From contig NC_092876.1 in assembly GCF_028372415.1 (NCBI RefSeq), positions 61,714,385 through 61,778,384 on the forward strand: DNA of 64,000 bases. The letters run 5' to 3'. A model generated the notes under the pieces. The model had not been told where the DNA came from, searched no databases, and saw only the letters and a program-made list of their open reading frames with translations. A program made the translations under genes and the position numbers. Below are positions 10,820 through 20,930 of this stretch, one piece after another. Each line of letters begins with the position of its first letter. Within the stretch, counting starts at the first letter, position 1. The DNA comes from Notamacropus eugenii. Taxonomy: Eukaryota > Chordata > Mammalia > Diprotodontia > Macropodidae.

Positions 10820-11190
10820 CGCAATTTTACATTGGCAACGAGATCCCTAGGACAGTATCTCCAGGGTTACAGGCTCTGAGATCTGATCTGTTCTTTACCC
10901 ACTCTTCTCTCCCAGAGAGCTCTGCTGACTTCCCCATCGAGGCCCCCTTCTTGTAGCCCACCATCACCTCCTGCATTTGGTGAACCAGATATACCCTGAC
11001 AGACATGTCCTGACCATGGAAGCTTTCTCCTCAGTTTCCTGTCCCCACAGCCTTCTGGGGGACCACCTGTCCAAGAAGCTGAGACATCATTCCTCTTAAA
11101 GCTCACAAAGATCCTGGGAAGATGGTGGGATTTAGGGAGAGGGCTGCCCTGAAGAGGGAATAGGAGCTCTCTATACCTTGTGCAAGGAAG
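10820..11190. other. No gene or clear repeat recognised
   Basis: Unique-looking sequence between SINEs, about 1 kb on the downstream side of the CpG island. Confidence 0.45.
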
Positions 11191-11194
11191 CAAA

Positions 11195-11335
11195 AGACAA
11201 GAGCTGAGAGGAACCTTAGAAATCACCCAGTCCAATAAACTCAGGTGAAAAAAAACCTGGGCTCAAAGTTCCCATAGTAGCAAGGTACACACTTGAACTC
11301 AGATCGTCCTTATCCATACACATTCCATCTTTCCA
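11195..11335 (-). mobile_element. SINE fragment
   Basis: GAGAGGAACCTTAGAAATCA, CAGTCCAATAAACTC and ACTTGAACTCAGATCGTCC. Confidence 0.55.
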
Positions 11336-11879
11336 CTATTTCTTGGGATGGGAGCGGCCCTTCCCCATCCTCCAAAACCCACTGCCTCTCTCTAAGTCAA
11401 GGCTTCCTTATCCCTGTCTCAGAGCTGCCTTGGCCTCAAGGAGGGGGTGGGGGTGGGGGGTGGTCCATCAACATCCGTAAGAACTGTTCTCCCACCTCAT
11501 ACCAGCTTTCTATCACCCAGTCCAGCTCCTTTTGGCCTCAGAGGGCAAGGGACAGTCAGTCTGGGACAGTCTCCAAGGGCACTGTTGGGGCGCTCTCTCC
11601 TCCTGCCTGTGAAGGCCCCATTACATGACTTGTAACAAGGACTCTGGGGTCACTCGGACTCGATGGTGCGTGACGATGCCAACAGGCGAGCCCTGGACAG
11701 ATCCCCTCAGACACTCCCCACTGTCTGGCAGGCCACCTAACGCAGGCTCTGAGCCCAGGGAGCTGGGGAAATGCAGGGGAGGGGTGAGGGGGAACTGAGG
11801 GTATGTCAGCCCCCAGGGGACTCGGAGGGGACATGTTACCTGGTGCCTGACACAAAGCACGTTGTAAATTCCCAGCGAC

Positions 11880-12640
11880 TCCTTAGAGTCCCGCTGGTCC
11901 CCCCTGGGGACAGAAGCGGGAGAAGACACCGAGCTGATCTCTGAAGGGGCAGCCTCGGCAGGGGTGAGGGGAGCCCCCCACTTCCCAAAAGGGGCCTGAG
12001 AACAGGAGCCCCCGCCCTGAGTCCCGGGGAGTGGGGGTGGGGTGGGAGCAGAAGGAGAGTGACCCCCGCCCTCCTAACAGGGCTCCGGAGCCCAGCCCTC
12101 TGCAGGGGGCACCAGGGTCGCCCGCCGCCCCTGCAGCCTCCCCGGGCCCTCTTCCCGAGGGCACCCCGCCTGTGCTTCGCCGCCGGGGGTCACCTGTGCG
12201 CGGCCCTCCTCAGCCTCGGGCAGGCGCCGAGGGGGAGGGGAGAGTCGGGCAGGTGCCCGCCGGGGCTGGGGGCGCGGGCATCGCCCTCTCCGCGCCCTCG
12301 CACCCCCGCCCCGGGCTCGGGCCCGGCAGGGGGTGCCCACTCACCCGCAGGGCCGCCTCCCGCGCTGGCCGCAGCAGCCCAGTGGACGCAGCTCCGCTCT
12401 CGCCGCCGCCGCCGCCGCCGCTGCAGTTTGGGGGGGAAGGGGAGGAGGGGGGAGCGCTGTCACGTGGCCGCAGAGCGCTCCTCTGGCTGCGCCGCCCCCC
12501 TCCCCTCACTGCGGAGCCCGAGCGCTGAGCCTCTTCTGCCCCCCCGCCCCACACCACGTTTCCCACGGCGTCGGCCGGGGCAGCGGAGCCCGGCGGACAG
12601 CACCCTGACTTCCCGCCCCCAGCTCCCAAATCCTACGGAC
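11880..12640 (-). promoter_or_regulatory. CpG island promoter with minus-strand first exon (candidate RAP1GAP)
   Basis: The only dense CpG region of the window. It is GC-rich with many CG dinucleotides, several CCGCCC-type boxes, a CGG triplet run at 12404-12422 and a palindromic E-box CACGTG at 12461-12466. On the minus strand a consensus donor, CTGCGG|GTGAGT, ends an exon at 12345. A transcript starting near 12430-12540 would therefore have a first exon of roughly 100-200 nt and then run toward position 1. In human, RAP1GAP lies downstream of USP48 on the same strand, so this is the expected place for its 5' end. No coding exon is seen to confirm it. Confidence 0.75.
12345..12440 (-). other. 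Putative non-coding first exon (3' boundary 12345)
   Basis: The 3' boundary comes from the donor GTGAGT at 12344-12339. The 5' boundary is arbitrary, placed just upstream of the CGG run. No ATG-initiated coding frame is convincing, so it is probably 5' UTR. Confidence 0.5.
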
Positions 12641-12779
12641 TCCCGCCTGCAGAATTCTGATCAGTCATCCTTTGGGGCTCCCCCCAGTTCTCAGAACTCT
12701 CCCCATTTTACCGATGAGAGATTGAGGTCTTCGAGCAGGGGAAGGACCGGCCTGTACCTGGGGAGGGTCGTCACATCGG

Positions 12780-12945
12780 ACTTTAGGTCCCGATATGAGA
12801 CAGTGTGGTGCGGTGGAGGAGAAAGAGGCAGCCAGCCTCTGCTATTACCAGCTCATCTCCTCCCCTCTGGGCCTTGGTTCCCTCTTGGGAAAAGAAGGAC
12901 TTGGACAGGATAATCGCTGAGGTCCCATGATCCTAGGAGACACCC
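12780..12945 (+). mobile_element. SINE fragment
   Basis: GTGTGGTGCGGTGGAGGAGA head, CTGGGCCTTGGTTCCCTCTT core, GGTCCCATGATCCTAGG tail. Confidence 0.55.
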
Positions 12946-13119
12946 AAGGTCATTCAGATGCCCAAGGCTCCTTTTGGACCCCCGGAAAGGGCTGAACTTG
13001 GGAGTTTAATCCTATGAAACAAGTCTGTACCCCGTGGCGCCTGGGGGAAAACCCAGTCCTGTCACACCAAACTTCAGTGGAAGGATTTGGGGGGTCATGA
13101 AACCAGAGACCTGACAGCC

Positions 13120-13345
13120 AATCAGCCTATGATAATAAGAGCTGACTGTCTAGTGCTCCATGGCTTGCCAAATCCCTTATGCATATTTTCTCATTACAGT
13201 CCTGTGGGCTAGGTACAGAGGAGAAACAGGATCAGCGCTTGGCCTGGGCTTGGTCCTAGGGCTAGTGAGTAGCAGAACAGGGTTTGAATTCTGGGTCCTC
13301 CTAACTCTAGAATTCAGCCTTCTCTCCCCTCTCCCTGTAGAGCCT
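13120..13345 (-). mobile_element. MIR SINE
   Basis: GTGCTCCATGGCTTGCCAAA, TTTTCTCATTACAGTCCTGT and GGGTTTGAATTCTGGGTCCT. Confidence 0.68.
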
Positions 13346-13371
13346 CCTCTGTACATTCTGATTCATTCATT

Positions 13372-13450
13372 CAGTAAACGTTAAGTCAATACACATTTAT
13401 TAAGAGCCTACTATATGACAGGCATTGTGCAAAGTTCTAGAACTTACTAT
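13372..13450 (-). mobile_element. L2/MIR 3' tail fragment
   Basis: ACACATTTATTAAGAGCCTA and GACAGGCATTGTGCAAAG. Confidence 0.7.
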
Positions 13451-14460
13451 ATGTAGAAACTTGACCAGACCAAATACTCAATTTGGATAAAGAACCTTCT
13501 ACAAGAGATATGGAAGAAATTCTTCACCCTTGTAGGTTTTATAGTCTAGTAGATTGGTCTTACCCATAGCCTTTCTAGAAAGAAGAGAAGCTGGCACATC
13601 TGAGTGGGACTTAGAGGAAAAAGAACTTCTGAGGTCCAAGGAATGGTCAGAATCCGAGATGGGGATGTAATTCTGGAACAATGAAGTGATAGGTCCCTGC
13701 AGGACTCTCCTAGACCCTTGCTATTAGGATGTTAGGAAAACAGGATCAAATTGATACTGATTCACCAGTTAGAAATGTGACAGACACCTAGGAGGGCTGG
13801 GGGGTGACCTCTTCCATCCCCTCCAGCAATTTGTCCATATACTGAGGTCTTTAGAAAGGTTTTTAAGAGTGTATGACCTGGGTAGCCACCACTTTCCAAA
13901 TGACATTTGGAAGGGAAGTGTAGACCTTACTCTCCTGGGCATCAAGTCCCACAATAGGGTCCTTTTCAGCCTTTGCTGGAAAGTGTGAGGCCTATGTAGA
14001 ACATTGCATCCAATGAATAAATGCCTAATACATGTTTTATCTACCTAATTGGGCACCCAATATTTTAAGAGAGATGTGGGAGATTGTAGAGAAATGGGAG
14101 CTAATAGTGGTGTGTGCATGTGTGGGCACTTTGTGTTGGGGTGTGGAAGAAAAATGATATTTGTCCTGCTTTGTCCCAGAGAGAAGACCTTGGAACAAGG
14201 GGTGGAAATAGAAGGCAACCCAGGGCCTCTCCAAAGTAGAACAGGAGGCTTTGGAAATGACAGGGCTTCATCACAGGAAGTCTTTGAGCAGAGGATGGAC
14301 AAGGAATGGGAAAGCTACAGTGAGAACTCCTTGTGAACTGCAAGTGGGACAAGATGCCCTTTGAGTTCTCTCCTAACTGAGATGGTCCTTACAGAATTGT
14401 GGATTTAAAACGTAAACCGGAAGTAATTGTGGAGATTATCTGCTCATTTGATAAATGAGG
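13451..14460. other. No gene or clear repeat recognised
   Basis: About 1 kb of ordinary A/T-leaning sequence. The short frames overlap on both strands and show no known domain. Confidence 0.5.
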
Positions 14461-14464
14461 AAAA

Positions 14465-14780
14465 TCTATGATTCTAAAACAGAATTGAGAATCAGAAGAC
14501 CCAGGTTCTAACCTAAAGTCTCTGCCACCTATTTACTGGCACCTTGTTGTTGTGAGTTGTGAAGTTGTTGAAGAGTTGTAAAGATTCTGAAAACAGAGAT
14601 GAGGAAAAACTGGAGTTACAACCTTTTCTAGCCCCGAGCTGATTCATCTGTAAAAGAAGGGAGTTGAATTAAATGATCTTTGAGATCCCTCCCAGCTCTA
14701 GTGTTTTCTGTTCTAAGGCTCCTTCAAGGTCTGTAGACCCAAAGGTCCCTTCTACTTCTAACATTCCATGAAGGTTCTAG
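14465..14780 (+). mobile_element. SINE with expanded tail
   Basis: GAGAATCAGAAGACCCAGGT head, TTCATCTGTAAAAGAAGG core, then TGATCTTTGAGATCCCTCCC running directly into two or three ~32 bp units (CAGCTCTAGTGTTTTCTGTT and so on). It shows the link between SINE tail and tandem unit. Confidence 0.72.
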
Positions 14781-14948
14781 GGCTGAGAAGAAAGGCCTAG
14801 GTCAAAAGCTGGAAATTGGAATCAGGAAGACCCAGCCTTGCCACTAGTCCTCTGATGCCTCCTCCTCCAGATATTGAATGATGGGACCTGTTTTCCCTCC
14901 CACCCCATTCCCATCCCACCTCTCTCCATCACTTCCCTCATGGACTCA

Positions 14949-15193
14949 TTGTTGTTCAGTTGCGTCTAACTCTTCATGACCTCATTTGGGGTTTTCTTGG
15001 CAAAGATACTGGAGTGGTTTGTCATTTCCTTCTCCCGCTCATTTTACAGATGAGGAAACTGAGACAAACAGAGTGAAGTGACTTGCCCAGGGTCACATAG
15101 CTAGTAAGTGTTTGAGGCCAGAATTGAACTCAGGAAGATGAATCTTCCTAACTTCAGACCCAGCACTCTATTCACTGAACCACCTCACTGCCC
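14949..15193 (-). mobile_element. tRNA-CORE SINE with RTE/BovB-like tail, near full length
   Basis: TTGTTCAGTTGCGTCTAACT, GGGGTTTTCTTGGCAAAGAT, CCAGGGTCACATAGCTAGTA and the head complement ACCACCTCACTGCCC. Flanks TCATGGACTC and TTATGAACTC may be a decayed target duplication. Confidence 0.9.
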
Positions 15194-15429
15194 TTATGAA
15201 CTCTTAATTCCCATCAAACTAACCAAGGAAATAGGTGGAATTGGGGCTGAGCCTGGATTTTTAAGGAAGGAGACCCTACAGTTCAATGGTCAGAGCAAGC
15301 TACCCTATTCCTCTGTCCTCATCTCATACCTAAGGTTAACAACTGATAGGATTGAACTAGATCAACTAAGGCTTCTCTCCGATTTGCTGAGCAGACTCAC
15401 CAACAATGTTCATCTGGTGATAGGATTCA

Positions 15430-16755
15430 AAATGGAGACCTTAATTTGGTTCAACAAGTATTTATAAAGTTCCTGCTATGTATAAACTAATGTGCTGGAA
15501 TACAAAGACGAAAAAAATCATTTGCACTCAAGGAGTTTGTGTTCTAGGGGGATGGAGAAAACACAAATAAATACATTCCAATAATATCAAGAGGGCAAGC
15601 GTAGAGAACTAGAGGGAAGTGTTGGTGGTGGTGTCTGAGCTGTGCATTGAAGGGATTCCGGGAGGCAGATATGAAGAGGGAGCGAGCCAATTCCAGGCAT
15701 CAGGCACCAATTGGGCAAAACAGGAGAGGGCATGTTGTCTAAGGCGATTGCCTAAGGCAATGGTTCCCAAACTTATGGCCTACTGTCCCCTTTTTAAAAT
15801 AAAAATTACTCAGTGCCCGCTGAAAGTCCACTTTCTTTACCCCTTTAATGGTTTTTTTAAAATTTGCATCATTTCAAAAAATTATATATATATACATATA
15901 TATTTTTAAATGGCACATCCTACATTTAATAATTTATTGTAAATTTGTGGGGTTTTTCCTGTATTGAAATTTTAATGACATAATATTGCATCATGTAACC
16001 ATACAGTATTGTATTGTAAACAAGTCATTATACTTGAATATTCCTACCAACGTGTGCTGGACTTCCCAATAATTGGAGACATGCTTGCTTGCCAACACTT
16101 GCTTGTTAAAACCTGGCAGCAGACTTGACCACTGATCAGTTATAACTTGCACTTTGTGTGTTTATTTGGAAAATAATGTAAACATTACTTTAACTCTGTT
16201 ATACAGACAGATGCAACATGTACAATGGTTTGTCAAAATTTTGTTATCTTCTCTTTTTTTCCTTATGCATCCAGAGCCCCTTTATTTTTTATTCAATGCT
16301 CCACATTTGCACTGATGCTACAGTCACCCCCCTGGATCATTCCAGCACCACCCAGGGGGCGATATCACCCACTCTGGGAACCTATGGTCCAAGGTCTCTT
16401 GGACTAGAATAGAAAGTGAAGAAAAAGTGGAAGAATGAAAAATAAATCCGTAAAGAAAGGTGTGTGTGTGTGGGGGGTAAATCCAGGCTGAAGGCTTCGG
16501 ATTTTTCCCTAGAGGCAGTAAAGAGCCACTGAAAATTTTTTGAGTGAGGTTAGGGATGACTTGTTCAGGTCTGTGTTTTAGCCACATCAATTCGGCAACC
16601 GTGGGGTGGATAGGTTAGGGAAATGTGAGAATGGAGGTAGGGGATCAATTAGGAAGCTGTTGCAATATTCCAGCTGAGAGATGTTTCTGGCAATAGTCCA
16701 GCTGAGATGTGATGAAGATCTGACCTAGAATGGCTGTGATGTGAACAGGGAGGAG
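15430..16755 (-). mobile_element. L2 LINE 3' region, split by a hAT element
   Basis: Reads as the reverse complement of the L2 3' half: CAACAAGTATTTATAAAG tail, AGGCAGTAAAGAGCCACTGA, GACTTGTTCAGGTCTGTGTT and AAGCTGTTGCAATATTCCAG. The two parts (15430-15757 and 16387-16755) are collinear once the hAT is taken out. It is old and carries no usable reading frame. Confidence 0.8.
15758..16386. mobile_element. hAT (Charlie-like) non-autonomous transposon
   Basis: 629 bp with inverted ends (CAATGGTTCCCAAAC at left, complement of CTCTGGGAACCTATG at right) and 8 bp flanks GCCTAAGG / GTCCAAGG that match at 6 of 8, as expected for an old hAT duplication. Internal sequence is A/T-rich and has no transposase. 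It includes a (TA)n run at 15882-15903. It may be an OposCharlie-type family; the exact name is unsure. Confidence 0.8.
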
Positions 16756-16875
16756 GGGGCTAAGCACCTCATCCGAATCCCTTATTTTACAGATGGGGAA
16801 ACTGAGGTCCGAAGGTCTCATCTCTAGGTCTCACAAATAGGAGAGGATTCCAACCCTTACCTCCTGTCTTTCCAG
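16756..16875 (-). mobile_element. MIR SINE fragment
   Basis: TTATTTTACAGATGGGGAAA, CTGAGGTCCGAAGG and TTACCTCCTGTCTTTCC. Confidence 0.7.
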
Positions 16876-17404
16876 TTAGTCCTCAGCAGAGCCCTGGAAA
16901 ACCTGCTAATCTGAGGGAGTTCTCTGATACAAGCCCCAAAAAGTGTGAAAACAGTTGAGGGCCAGATAGGGGAAGGACAGCAGGTTTGCCTCCACTCTGA
17001 TCTCCCAGGGGAGCATTGAGGCACGCAGTCGTAGAAGGAGGGGTGGAGGAGAGAAGAAACACTCCCCTGGGTCCCCTCTCCCTGGGCTTCTCTGGTGTTA
17101 TTTACCTTGATCTTCCTTCTCCCTCCCCCACCTCCATGTCTCTTTGCTTCTTGAACAAAGACCTCCCTGGAAGTCTCCAGTGACTTAAGGAGATTCAGGA
17201 AATTCTCCTAAGATTAATTTTAACTCACTCTTTCCCTGTCCTAAATTCTCATAACACTTTCTTTGTGCCTCTCCAATGGTGCTTATCACATTTTAATTTG
17301 GATTGCAGTTACAATAGGAGCTCATTTTTATCTCAGGGGGCATGACTCAACAATAAACCTGTAATGTCCACAGTGGAAGGATTAACTCCCTCTATCAGGC
17401 TGGG

Positions 17405-17655
17405 GGTGGGGAGTGGGGAGTGACTTGGCCTAGGTCACAAAATTGGTAAGTGCAAGAGCCAGGAGTAGACCCCCCAGACACAGGGTCTTAAAGTTGGAAG
17501 GGACCTTACAAATGCTTTAATTCAACCCCTTTGTTTTACAGAGGGAAAGGAAGTGACTTACCTAAGGTCACACAGGTGGCAGAAGAAAATGGCAGGATTC
17601 AAACCCAGATCCTCTGACTCTGAGTCTAGTGCTAGGTCCATTATACTCATCTAAC
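17405..17655 (-). mobile_element. Two adjoining SINE fragments
   Basis: AGTGACTTGGCCTAGGTCAC (to 17475), then TTAAAGTTGGAAGGGACCTT, AAGTGACTTACCTAAGGTCA and CAAACCCAGATCCTCTGACT. Confidence 0.75.
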
Positions 17656-17666
17656 TTGCCGTTCAT

Positions 17667-17697
17667 TTACACACACATACACACACACACACATACA
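17667..17697. repeat. (CA)n microsatellite
   Basis: CA run with a few T interruptions. Confidence 0.92.
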
Positions 17698-17717
17698 CCA
17701 CCTTGCACGTACCATAA

Positions 17718-17856
17718 CAGGTTTTTTTATTTTGGCGGGGTTAAGTGACTTGCCCAGGGTCACACAGCTAGAAAGTATGTGGGGCAGGATTTGAGTTTGG
17801 GTCCTCCTGACTCCAGGACCTGTGCTCTCTCCACTCTGCCACACTGTTGCCCCCAA
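17718..17856 (-). mobile_element. tRNA-headed SINE, short form without RTE tail
   Basis: GGGGTTAAGTGACTTGCCCA, TGGGTCCTCCTGACTCCAGG and head complement CTCTGCCACACTGTTGCCCC. Confidence 0.82.
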
Positions 17857-17894
17857 CTAGTAGATTCTTGATAAATCTTGATTTAAATTAAACA

Positions 17895-17950
17895 AATTAG
17901 AATGTCCAAGCTGGAAGGAACTTTAGAACATAGAATGTTACAGAAGGAAA
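17895..17950 (-). repeat. Two SINE-tail ~32 bp units
   Basis: AATGTCCAAGCTGGAAGGAA and CTTTAGAACATAGAATGTTA. Confidence 0.6.
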
Positions 17951-18225
17951 GGGGACAAGCATCTATATAATGCCCTACTATGTACCAGGCATGGTATTAA
18001 GTACTTTTTTTTTTTTTTAACAAATACAATCTCATTTGATTCTCACAACAACCCTGTGAGGTATGTATTACCATTATCTCCATTTTACAGTTGAGGAAAC
18101 TGAGGCAAACAGAAATTAAATGACAGGTGCAGGACCACTCAGCTAGTACAGGTTTGAAGATGGATTTGGAATCAGGTCTTCCTGATTCCAGGCTTATTCC
18201 ACTGTGCCACCAACCACCCCTGAGT
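17945..18225 (-). mobile_element. CORE-SINE with L2-like 3' end
   Basis: CTACTATGTACCAGGCATGG, CTCATTTGATTCTCACAACA, TTTACAGTTGAGGAAACTGA and the head complement TTCCACTGTGCCACC. Confidence 0.88.
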
Positions 18226-18229
18226 TGGA

Positions 18230-18585
18230 AGTACCTTTATTTTTTTAATTATTAATTTATTTGTTTTCAATTTTCTATGCTCACTTCCATAAGTCTTAGA
18301 TTTTCTCTCCCCCCCTCCTCCCTCCCTTCCCAAGATGGCATGCAATTTTATGTTGGCTCTACACATACATTCTTATAAAACACATTTTCACATTAGTCAT
18401 GTTGCATAGAAGAATTGAAATGAATGGGAGAAACCATGAGAAAAACCCAAACAACGCAAAACATAACACAAGAGAAAATATTCTGCTTCATTCTCCATTC
18501 CAATTCCATGTATACAAACCCAGGGATTATATATAACACAATTACAAAACACTTTTTGCTCAAATAAAGTCAGATCTAAGTAAGC
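18230..18585 (-). mobile_element. L1 3' end, marsupial type
   Basis: ATTTGTTTTCAATTTTC, GGCATGCAATTTTATG, TTTTCACATTAGTCATGTTG and ATTCTGCTTCATTCTCCATT, the reverse complement of the L1 3' UTR. Confidence 0.75.
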
Positions 18586-18594
18586 ACAAAAACA

Positions 18595-18690
18595 TCAGTT
18601 ACTCGTGGGAAGCACCTTTAGAACACCGAATATTAGAATGTCAAAGTTAGGGGAGGCCTTAAAGTACAGGATGTCAGCAGGGGAAAAGAG
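18595..18690 (-). repeat. SINE-tail ~32 bp units
   Basis: About three units (CTTTAGAACACCGAATATTA, TTAAAGTACAGGATGTCAG). Confidence 0.6.
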
Positions 18691-19019
18691 CTGAGAGATG
18701 ACCAAAAGAAAGCAAAGATAAAGACTCATCTCCAACCAAGTCCAGTAGTTTGTCCCTGCCACCACTCCCAGGTAACCCCTTACTGCAGTATCTACACCTT
18801 TCATCAGTTACAACACATAATTGTCTTGATTTTGAATATCGTACTGGGAGTCAGGAGACTTGTATTTCTGAAGTTTGGAGAAAGGGTCTCTCATGACCAG
18901 GACATGGGGAAGTTGGAGCTTGACCCCAAGTTTCCTGACTCCTAGCACAATGCTCAAAGTCAAGGCAATAGTGTTTTGTGATCAATAAAAGGTCATGAGT
19001 CTTCTGGACTCTTAGTTGA

Positions 19020-19266
19020 GTTTGTTGTTCAGTCATATGAGACTCTCTATGACCCCATTTGGGGTTTTCTTGGCAGAGATATTGGAGTGGTTTACCATTT
19101 CCTTCTCTCCAGCTTATTTTACAGAAGAGGAAACTGAGGCAAACAAGGTTAAGTGACTTGCCCAGGGTCACATAGCTAGGAAGGATTTTCCAAATGAGGT
19201 TGGATTTGAACCCAGGTCCCCTTGACTCCAGAACCAGTGTCCTATCCACTATGCCACCTAGCTGCT
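19020..19266 (-). mobile_element. tRNA-CORE SINE with RTE/BovB-like tail, near full length
   Basis: TTGTTGTTCAGTCATATGAG, TTGGGGTTTTCTTGGCAGAG, GCCCAGGGTCACATAGCTAG and head complement TGCCACCTAGCTGC. Confidence 0.92.
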
Positions 19267-19384
19267 ACGTTGAAAGAAACTTGTTTTAAATAGCCTTCTT
19301 TCCTGCCCTCCTAACAATGCCCAGATGTTGAAGTAGACCAATCAGCCAGGAGGCAGTGCAGCATAACAGAAAAATAAAATGCCA

Positions 19385-19560
19385 GCCCAGCATGGTGTTG
19401 TAGAAAGCGCATTGGTTTTGGACTCAAAAGACCTAGAGGTCAAGTCCTGGTTCTACCCTTCACTCTAGGACCTTGGGGAAATCTCTTCTTTTCTCTAAGC
19501 CTCAGTTTCCAAACTTGTAAAATGACCACCAAGGTCATTCCCAGTTCAAAATATGACTAT
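19385..19560 (+). mobile_element. tRNA-headed SINE
   Basis: GTTGTAGAAAGCGCATTGG, GACCTTGGGGAAATCTC, GCCTCAGTTTCCAAACTTGT and AAGGTCATTCCCAGTTCAAA. A further 3' head fragment lies at 19565-19635. Confidence 0.78.
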
Positions 19561-19635
19561 AGGAGGAAGGAGCTGTCTGTTCTGGTCCTGGTTCTGACAG
19601 TGGTTCACTGAATGACCTTGAGCAAGTCACTTTAA

Positions 19636-20410
19636 AAAAAATATATTTTGTTTTTTCCCCAATTACATGTAATAACAATTTTTAACATTCTTTTCTTTTA
19701 AATTTTGAGTCCCAAATTCTTTCCCTCCTTCTCTCTCTTACCCATTCCTGAAACAGTAAGCAATATGGTATAGGTTTTATATATGTGTGTGTCTATGTAT
19801 GTATGTATATACATATGTATATATATTATCCTATGTGCAGTCATGTAAAACATTCCCATATTAGTCATTTTATGAAAGAAAAATGGAAGGAAGGAAGGAA
19901 AGAGAGGGAGAGAGAAAAAATAGTATGTTTCCATCTATATTCAAATATCATTAGCACTTTCTTTTGAAGCAGTTAGCATTTTTCATCAGTTCTTTGGAAT
20001 TGTCTTGGTTCACTGTATTGCTAAGAATAACTGTAATTGTTCATTGTACAATATTGCCGTTATGGTGCATAATGTTCTCCTGGTTCTGCTCACTTCAATT
20101 TGCATCAGTTCATGTAAGTTTTTCCAGGTTTTTCTGAGATAATCCTGCTTGCTATTTCTTACAGCACAATATTCCATTACATTCATATACCACAGCTTGT
20201 TCAGTCATTTCCCAATAGAAGTGTGCCTCCTCAATTTCTAGTTCTTAGCCACCATAAAATGAACTGGTATAAATATTTTTGTACAGATAGGTCCTTTTCC
20301 TCTTTTTTTTTCCTATGGGATACAGACGTAGTAGTGGTGTTGCTGGATCTAAATATGCGCACATTTTGATAGCCTTTTGGACAAAGTTCCAAACAAGCAA
20401 GTTCCTTATA
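19636..20410 (-). mobile_element. L1 3' region, ~770 bp
   Basis: Long reversed L1 3' UTR: CCCCAATTACATGTAATAAC, AACAGTAAGCAATATGG, TTGTCTTGGTTCACTGTATT, CTGGTTCTGCTCACTTCAAT and ACAGACGTAGTAGTGGTGTT. It carries a TATG microsatellite (19780-19830) and a GGAA run (19885-19920). No ORF2 coding region is included. Confidence 0.85.
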
Positions 20411-20414
20411 AATC

Positions 20415-20665
20415 ATGATCATCATAACATTTGTATACTGCATTAAGGTTTACTACACACCTGTTGATTCTCTCAACTGCTTCATAAGGAAATGTGCTAA
20501 TTATTATCTTCATTTTACAGATGAAAAAACTGAGGCTCAGAGAGGTTAAGTAAGTTATCATGGCTTAAAAGTCAGTTAAGTGGCAGGAGAAAAAAAGATT
20601 GGAATGCAAAACTGCTCTTGACCCCAGGTCCAATATTTTTTCCATGACATTATATACCTATGTCT
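20415..20665 (-). mobile_element. MIR SINE
   Basis: ATTAAGGTTTACTACACACC, CATTTTACAGATGAAAAAAC and TGAGGCTCAGAGAGGTTAAG. Confidence 0.82.
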
Positions 20666-20764
20666 GCCTTGCTCATCTCTCAGATGAGAAGGTTGGGCAT
20701 GAATTGAGTTGAGGACCCAAGTAACCCAGGTTATGAGTTCCTTAGTCAAGTGTCATGTTGAAGG

Positions 20765-20930
20765 AAATGGACTGTAGTAGAAAGATGTCTGGAATCCAAG
20801 GACTTGGGTTAGCATCCTAGCTCTGCAGTCTTAGGAAAGTCAAGCACTCTTTCTGGGTCTCATCTTTATCTGCAAAATGCAGTTCAGAAATGTCTTCCTA
20901 CTCTACCCTTCTAATGTCCTAACACTGTCC
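20765..20930 (+). mobile_element. tRNA-headed SINE leading into the large tail array
   Basis: GTAGAAAGATGTCTGGAATC head, CTGCAGTCTTAGGAAAGTCA core, TCATCTTTATCTGCAAAATG; its 3' end merges with the array that follows. Confidence 0.7.

Noticed and set aside
12210-12629. 139-codon minus-strand frame in the CpG island as the N-terminus of RAP1GAP
   Set aside because: It does not resemble any RAP1GAP N-terminus I remember and is broken by the strong donor at 12344.
12059-12913. 284-codon plus-strand frame in the CpG island
   Set aside because: High GC removes stop codons; overlapping frames are open on both strands, the residues are Pro/Arg/Ala/Gly-rich without domains, and the sequence then runs into a SINE.
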